Positions 58,536-64,000 of a DNA stretch of 64,000 nt are shown one piece after another. The DNA comes from Cenococcum geophilum 1.58 (taxonomy: Eukaryota > Ascomycota > Dothideomycetes > Gloniales > Gloniaceae): assembly GCA_001692895.1 (NCBI GenBank), contig KV748181.1, positions 2,919,640 through 2,983,639 of the forward strand, read 5' to 3'. The notes below the pieces were generated by a model that saw only the letters and a program-made list of their open reading frames with translations, searched no databases and was not told the DNA's origin. The translations under genes were made by a program, and so were the position numbers. Position 1 is the stretch's first letter. Every line of letters begins with the position of its first letter.

Positions 58536-59716
58536 ATAGCGCGGGCTCGCCTAAAGGTAGACGTATAGACTCCGTAGGCCCTATCTAGATACCCGTCTTC
58601 CCTTACTAGATCTATATAGGTGTAAATAATACTAATAACCTTTCCATTTCGCCAAGGCGTTCTAAGATCGTCTATACGCGTAATTAAACCCCCTTTATCT
58701 TAGAGATCGCGGCCTTATATCTTAACTTAGCTATAGCCTTATAGGCGGGCTAGTATTTCCGCATTGTTAGCTTATCTAGCGTAACTACGTCAGCTAGCGA
58801 GCTTTCTACCCGCGTAGCGAACCTCCGGTACTCCTCGCAGCTAAAGAGGGGGTTCTTCTATAGGGGGTAGAGCGGGAACTGCTTGCGTAGGATTACTAAG
58901 TCCTATAATAGGATTACCCTAAGCGCGTAGAGAAGGTATAGAAATCCTAAGCCTATAAGGTTAAGCCGTACGACCTTATTATCGGCCCTACCTAGGTAGT
59001 AGGCCTCTATGCGTTTTAGCTAGACGTTAGTCTTAGGCCATATCTTTAAACAAAGGGCTTCCTCTGGCACCTCCCGTGCGCAAAAAAGAAAGTAGCCCTT
59101 TCCTTCCTTTAGGAAGCCGGCGATCAACCGTATAAACGCACGGGGTAGATAGCTAAGGTAGGCTCCTATTATCGCGTCTGTATTCCAGCGTCCGGCCCGT
59201 CTAATTTAGGTCTCCTTAACGCCGCTAAGCTTAGTATACCGGACGCTCTGCTTATAGGCGCTATAGGTCTTCTTCTTTAAGTAAATTCCTACCCCCTAGA
59301 ACATCTTTTTATTCTATTTAAACTGCGTATAATAGCTTAACGGCTATTGCGGTACTTTAATACTACTAAAGAAGACGTATAGGTTATAGTAGTCCTTCGG
59401 CTACTAAAAGGATGGGAAGCTCTTAGCGCCATCTTTACCCTAGTGGTTAAAAAAGTAGAAGGCTACTATAGAGAGGGGGTAGAGGATAGGGTTAGCGTTT
59501 CGCATACAGCCCATATACTTAACCTTACCGTGCTAATTCTGCTTCCCTTATATCATTGACATAATTATACACAGCGCTAACTTATCCGGTTTAGGCCCTT
59601 CGTTCTCTAGTTTAATAAGGATAAAGTTAGCAAGCTAAACGTCTTATCTACTTTTACCATAAGTAACGGTAGTATGGCCTAAGGAACGGGTTAGAAAACG
59701 GCAGCTGTATAAACTA

Positions 59717-59982
59717 CATCAGGAAATTTTTTTTTGGGCACGTTGTTGCAAACGAAAATCGGGGTCTGCAAAACCTGCGTAAGTCGCAAATTTGGCAATT
59801 TACGGCGATTTGCAGCAATTTGCTACAAATACATAGGCCACCTATACACGCGCCTGCCTTATCTATGTGTTTGTAGCAAATTGCTGCAAATCGCCATAAA
59901 TTACCAAAATTGCGACTTACGCAGGTTTTGCAGACCCCAATTTTCGCTTGCAACAATATGCCTAAAAAAAAAAATCCTAATG
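59717..59982. mobile_element. Complete foldback unit at the left end of stacked element 2
   Basis: A 266-bp near-perfect palindrome. The left arm runs from CATCAGGAAA through GGGGTCTGCAAAACCTGCGT to CTACAAATACATAG, and the right arm is the inverse, ending AAAATCCTAATG, itself a copy of the terminal repeat. The loop is about 59843-59866. In copy 1 the corresponding right arm is only partly kept (35300-35370). Confidence 0.85.
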
Positions 59983-61265
59983 CAGAGGCTCTGCATGAGG
60001 CTCTATATAAAGCTCTGCATGAGGCTTTACATAAAGCTCTGCACGAAGCTCTGCACGAAGCTCTGCACGAAGCTCTACACGAAGCTCTACACGAAGCTCT
60101 ACACGAAGCTCTACACGAAGCTCTACACGAAGCTCTACACGAAGCTCTACACGAAGCTCTACACGAAGCTCTACACAGCGAAGCTCTACACGAGAAGCTC
60201 TACACGAAGCTCTACAGGAAGCTCTACACGAAGCTTCTTTGCACGAGGCTCTATACGAAGCTCTACACGAAGCTCTACACGAAGCTTTGCACGATGCTCT
60301 ACACGAAGCTCTGCGTACAGAAGGCCTCTATACGAAGCTCTACACGAAGCTCTACACGAATCTCTGCCACGAAGCTCTGCACGAAGCTTTACACGAAGCT
60401 TTGCACACGAGGCTCTACACCGAGGCCTCTACACAAAGCTCTGGGTACAGAGGCTCTGCCACGAGGCCTTCAACACGAAGCTTCTGTACGAAGCTCTGCA
60501 CGAAGCTCTACACGATGCTCTACACGAAGCTTTTGCACGATGCTCTACACGAAGCTCTGCGTACAGAGGCTCTACACAGAGCTCTACACGAAGCTCTGCA
60601 CGAAGCTTTACACGAAGCTTTACACGAGGCTCTACACGAGGCTCTACGCAAAGCTCCTGGGTACAGAGGCTCTGCACGAGGCTCTACACGAAGCTCTTAT
60701 ACGAAGCTCTGCACGAAGCTCTACACAAAAGCTCTACACGAAGCTCTTACACGAAGCTCTACACGAAGCTCTACACGAAGCTCTACGTACAGAGGCTCTG
60801 GCACGAAGCTCTACACGAAGCCTCTGCACAAAGCTTCTATATGAAGCTCTACACGAAGCTCTGCCATAAAGCTCTACGAAGCTCTACACCGAAGCTCTAC
60901 ATATAGAGGCTCTGCCACGAGGCCTTCTGGCGCGAAGCTCTACACGAGGCTCTGCGCGAAGCTCTACACAGCGAGGCTCTTGCGCGGAGCTCTACACGAG
61001 GCTTCTTGCGCGAAGCTCTACACGAGGCTCTGCGCGAAGCTCTCACACGAGGCTCTGCGCGCGAAGCTTCTACACGAAGAGCCTCTGCGCGAAGCTCTAC
61101 ACGAGGCTCTGCGCGAAGCTCTACACGAGGCTCTGCGCGACGAAGCTCTACACGAGGCTCTGCGCGGAAGCTTCTACCACGAGGCCTCTCGCGCGAAGCT
61201 CTACACGAGGCTCTGCGCGAAGCTCTGCATACGGAGGCTCTCTACACGAAGCTCTACACAAAGCC
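59983..61265. repeat. 12-bp minisatellite, array 3
   Basis: Same GCTCTRCACGAA unit. The first half is dominated by CTCTACACGAAG, the second (after about 60925) by CTCTACACGAGG alternating with CTCTGCGCGAAG, so there is local homogenisation. More single-base indels than array 2 break up the period after 60175. HEAL/TKLY-type open frames are not genes. Confidence 0.95.
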
Positions 61266-61429
61266 TTTTGGTGTGTGTGCGCGCGACCACACTACTATCG
61301 GGTCCCCGCTATATTTCCCGATTAGCCTCTTACACGTGCCTCTGCCAAGTATACCCCCTATATACACCTAGTGGTAGCCCACCTCATTTTTTACCCTTCC
61401 TTACATCCTCCCTACCTAAGGAAGACACC

Positions 61430-62065
61430 AGAACGACAGCCAGCAGACGACCGTCGCCGGAGCAGACGACCGTCGCCAGAGCTAGACGACCGTCAGAGCC
61501 AGGACGACCGTCGTCAGAGCCAGACGACCGTCGTCAGAGCCAGGACGACTGTCGCCGCGGAGCCAGATGACCGTCGCCAGAGCTGGACGACCGTCGCCGG
61601 AGCCAGATAACCGTCGCCAGAGCTAGACGACCCGTCAGAGCCAGACGACCGTCGTCAGAGCTAGACGACCGTCGCCGGAGCCAGATGACCGTCGCCGAGC
61701 TGGACGACCGTCGTCAGAGCTGGACGACCGTCGTCAGAGCCTAGACGGCCGTCGCCGGAGCCAGATGACTCGTCGCCAGAGCTGGACGACCGTCGCCGGA
61801 GCCAGATGACCGTCGCCAGAGCTAGACGACCGTCAGAGCTAGACGGACCGTCGCCGGAGCCAGATGACCGTCGCCAGAGCTGGACGACCGTCGTCAGAGC
61901 TGGACGACCGTCGCCAGAGCTAGGACGGACCGTCAGAGCCAGACGACCCGTCGTCAGAGCTAGACGACCGTCGCCGGAGCCAGATGACCGTCGCCAGAGC
62001 TAGACGACCGTCAGAGCCAGACGACCGTCGTCATCGCCACCACGACCGTCGCCAGAGCCACACGA
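61430..62065. repeat. ACGACCGTCGCCAGAGC array of stacked element 2
   Basis: About 25-30 units of CCAGAGCYRGACGACCGTCG with variants (CCGGAGCCAGATGACCGTCG, GTCAGAGC), homologous to the 36850 array of copy 1 but longer. Confidence 0.9.
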
Positions 62066-62124
62066 CAACCGTTCGAACGACCAGCCAGCGAACACGATAA
62101 ACGATTCGATCGATCGATCGAATC

Positions 62125-62222
62125 AAGGTGACATAGACAGGTAGGCACAGACAGGTAGGCACAGATAGGTAGGCATAGACGGGTAGGTATAGACAGACAG
62201 ACAGGTAGGTAGGTAGGTAGGT

Positions 62223-62257
<35 letters not shown>

Positions 62258-62270
62258 CAAGCAGGCAGGT

Positions 62271-62301
<31 letters not shown>

Positions 62302-62357
62302 TAGGCAGGCAGGCAGGCAGGCAGACAGGTAGGCAGGCAGGCAGGTAGGTAGGCAGA
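62125..62357. repeat. CAGACAGGTAGGCA / (GCAG)n array of stacked element 2
   Basis: CAGACAGGTAGGCA units merge into GGTAGGTA and (GGCA)n runs, in the same place relative to the other modules as in copy 1. Confidence 0.95.
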
Positions 62358-64000
62358 TAATTTAGAGCCTCCGCGAGAGGCTTCCCCTTAACGCCTAAAG
62401 TAGATAGCTCTATATTTTATATAGTTATAATATAAATATATTTAAAAGTATACTATAGAAATCTATGGAAATATGTAATAATTTGGTTATTATATAATAT
62501 AATTATAATTTATATAGTTATAATTTATACAGTTTTTACAATTTGTATAATTCGTACAATTTGTATAATTTGTACAATTCGTACAGTTTTTATAATTTGT
62601 ATAATTCGTATAGTTTGCGCACTATTTATTTATAGGGTAGCATTTTGCCGTAATTTGCTATTAGGTGCTGTAAATTTATTATAAAACGCGTAAATTGCTA
62701 TTAGGGTACTGCAAACTTGTTGCAAAACGTGCGTTTTACGCAAATTGCTATCGACTATATCCACCTGCCGCAACCGTACGGTTTATGGCAATTTGCCGCA
62801 AACCGCAATAACAAGCCCTAAAAAAAATTTCCTAATATAGGTAGGGTATATACAAACCTAATAAATGCTTAGCTATAGTTTAAAGGTAAGACTCGACTAA
62901 ACCTAGTATCTTAGAGCCCATCTCCCAGCACTAAGTAATCGCCTTTTTAAGCCCTTTAACGTTATAGCCGCTAGTAATTATAAATAGGCCTTAATTAATA
63001 AAGTTAACGCGTTAAATCCGGTCCTTATTACGGCGGACGCTGTCTAGTACTGCTAAGAGCTTCGCCCCCCATAGCGGCTGCGTGGTCTTACCTTCTGACT
63101 ACCATATATAAAGCTTAGTAATAGTGGAGACGTAGCTATTTATAACTAAGTATCGGACTATCTCGTTAAATAGGGCGTCTAGGGCCTCCTTGTCCTATAT
63201 CTCCCCTTCCTCCTTTACAGCTTCCTCCCCTATGCCTACGGCTGCCCCTATGGCTGCCCCTACGGCTGCCCCTACGGCTGCCTTCCCCCCTAGCTACCCT
63301 ACCCGCTCGACCGTCTTCTGCCTCTTTTTTACCCGCTTACTATCTTTCTATATCTCTTTCCGTTTTAACTTCCGTTTTTAATAGCTAGTAGCCTATAATT
63401 CTCAGTTAACGACTTACTGCTTTAAAAATAGGCAAAGCTTATCTTCTATTACCCGGGCGCCGTCCGTATTACCTTCTAGTCTTACGCACTAGTCTTCCCA
63501 CTCTTTCTACTTTGGCTTATACGCCCTTATAGTATTCTTTAAGCGCTAGGCCTTATAAATATTATATAGCCGTAATGTCTGGGCCTTGAATTCGTTCTAA
63601 AGGCTATAGGAGAAGGGGGAGGAGGAGGCTAGGGGGGCTTCCTTTAACTGCAAAGTAGACCGTAGGGTAAGAAGATTCTTAAAAGACTCCATCTCTATAA
63701 GAGGTTAGGGGGAAGACGCGTGAGCGTGGCGCGGGTATAGGTAAATAAAGCCACTAAACACATAAATATCAATAGAGGAGGAAAAGAAGAGAGCTCTATA
63801 TTATAGAATTAGAATTATAGCAGGCCGTTTTATATAAAACCAGAAGCCCCACACGAGCCAGAAGCCAGCGCGGGCACGAGAACAGGAAAAGGGTCAAAAA
63901 ATGGATTGTCGAGGCAACGATAAGGTCAAAGGCGCGCGACGAGGTCCTCTATACTAACCCAGTACTAACCTAGGCCTCAAAAACGCGTCCAAAAAGTAGG

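Larger units (their letters stand above)
59717..62836. mobile_element. Stacked-array TIR element, copy 2 (3.12 kb)
   Basis: The left end CATCAGGAAATTTTTTTTTG and right end (plus ...AAATTTCCTAATA, RIPed from CCTGATG) are inverted. Target duplication TA (59715-59716, 62837-62838); keeping one copy restores the Crypton frame (IPYLVYTAAV). Interior order as in copy 1: self-complementary subterminal zone, 12-bp minisatellite, ACGACCGTCG array, CAGACAGGTAGG/GCAG array, AT-rich part with TTGTATAATTYGTACAA-like words (62500-62620), TTTGCCGCAAA-type words. No transposase. Confidence 0.85.
57950..63692 (-). pseudogene. Crypton recombinase with NDC10_II-like and GCR1_C-like domains
   Basis: ATG at 63692: MESFKNLLTLRSTLQLKEA, then NTIRAYKPK*KEWEDYC and DKLCLFLK (N-terminal core-binding pattern). 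A Gly/Ala run (AAVGAAVGAAIGAA) follows. After the insertion the frame continues GLYIPYLVYTAAVF and TFSLLTLSLL. The catalytic domain reads GKVKYMG-like, KETQIRRAGRWNTD-type text (SGVKET*IRRAGRWNTDAII), AYLSYLPRAFIRLIAGF and PEEALCLKIWP, as in fungal CBF3/NDC10_II Crypton proteins. Decapeptide repeats precede a GCR1_C-like end (TEWTLGLAGRPLIEALNRC, GARWRVNGEAIFYSRRRRII). Removing the insert with one TA leaves the frame intact. Only a moderate number of stops. Confidence 0.75.
57342..64000 (-). mobile_element. Crypton (tyrosine-recombinase element), split by stacked-array copy 2
   Basis: A minus-strand single-gene element with no inverted repeats. Its ORF starts at 63692, is interrupted by 59717-62836 and continues to about 57950. 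The 3' zone has a 38-bp tandem array (57576-57925) and a GC-rich stretch (57342-57540) at the junction with gypsy D. 63693-64000 is the leader: AT-rich, then GC-rich beyond 63830, with no gene seen. The right boundary lies outside the window or was not recognised. Confidence 0.75.

Noticed and set aside
63190-63381. Small forward open frame rich in Ala/Pro
   Set aside because: Antisense shadow of the Gly/Ala run in the Crypton N-terminal region.

Overview
This window looks like an all-transposon block from the heterochromatin of a filamentous ascomycete (Pezizomycotina). I see no host gene, tRNA or rRNA. Almost every old element reads as a recognisable protein interrupted by TAA/TAG stops where Gln or Trp is expected. 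Catalytic Asp is often Asn, and zinc-knuckle Cys/His are often Tyr. Differences between repeat copies are overwhelmingly C-to-T or G-to-A, and TpA is very abundant. That is the signature of repeat-induced point mutation (RIP, CpA to TpA). The element mix (chromodomain Ty3/gypsy, Tad-like LINEs, pogo/Fot, hAT, Crypton, Helitron-like) also fits that lineage. I cannot name a species.

Layout, left to right. 1-4273: gypsy A on the minus strand (LTR, gag, start of pol), cut by the window edge and carrying a 171-bp MITE that escaped RIP. 4274-6122: gypsy B copy 1. 6123-7594: hAT transposase remnant. 7600-15691: complete minus-strand chromodomain gypsy C with ATTAG target-site duplications (TSDs), holding a TIR element with a minisatellite (12276-13910) and a foldback MITE (14317-14739). 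15701-17734: pogo-type element II. 17738-19808: integrase, chromodomain and LTR of gypsy E. About 19850-25845: Tad-like LINE with a second foldback inside its endonuclease. 25846-28738: gypsy B copy 2. 28739-44430: a second gypsy C, forward, split first by a 5'-truncated LINE and then by a 12.1-kb gypsy F (31866-44010, TSD AAGCC).

Gypsy F itself contains a 2.7-kb stacked-array TIR element (35174-37844), a pogo-I transposon (38441-40342) and a PIF/Harbinger-like MITE (42349-42741). Then come a Helitron-like remnant (about 44435-45870), a gag fragment, and gypsy D (47037-57341). Gypsy D hosts a short non-autonomous LTR element (47762-49629), a young, GC-rich, hardly mutated non-autonomous LTR element (51800-54293) and pogo-I copy 2 (54847-56748). 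The window ends in a minus-strand Crypton tyrosine recombinase (57342-64000), split by the second stacked-array element (59717-62836).

Many junctions can be proved from the sequence. Removing an insert with one TSD copy restores the interrupted reading frame in gypsy C/F, gypsy F/stacked-array copy 1, gypsy D/pogo-I and Crypton/stacked-array copy 2. This gives a relative order of insertion. The most unusual objects are the two stacked-array elements, in which near-identical terminal inverted repeats enclose three different tandem arrays in the same order, and the young LTR element, which is full of palindromic GATCGTACGCGATC-type motifs and has no evident coding sequence. All coordinates of degenerate coding regions are approximate, and no identity was checked against a database.
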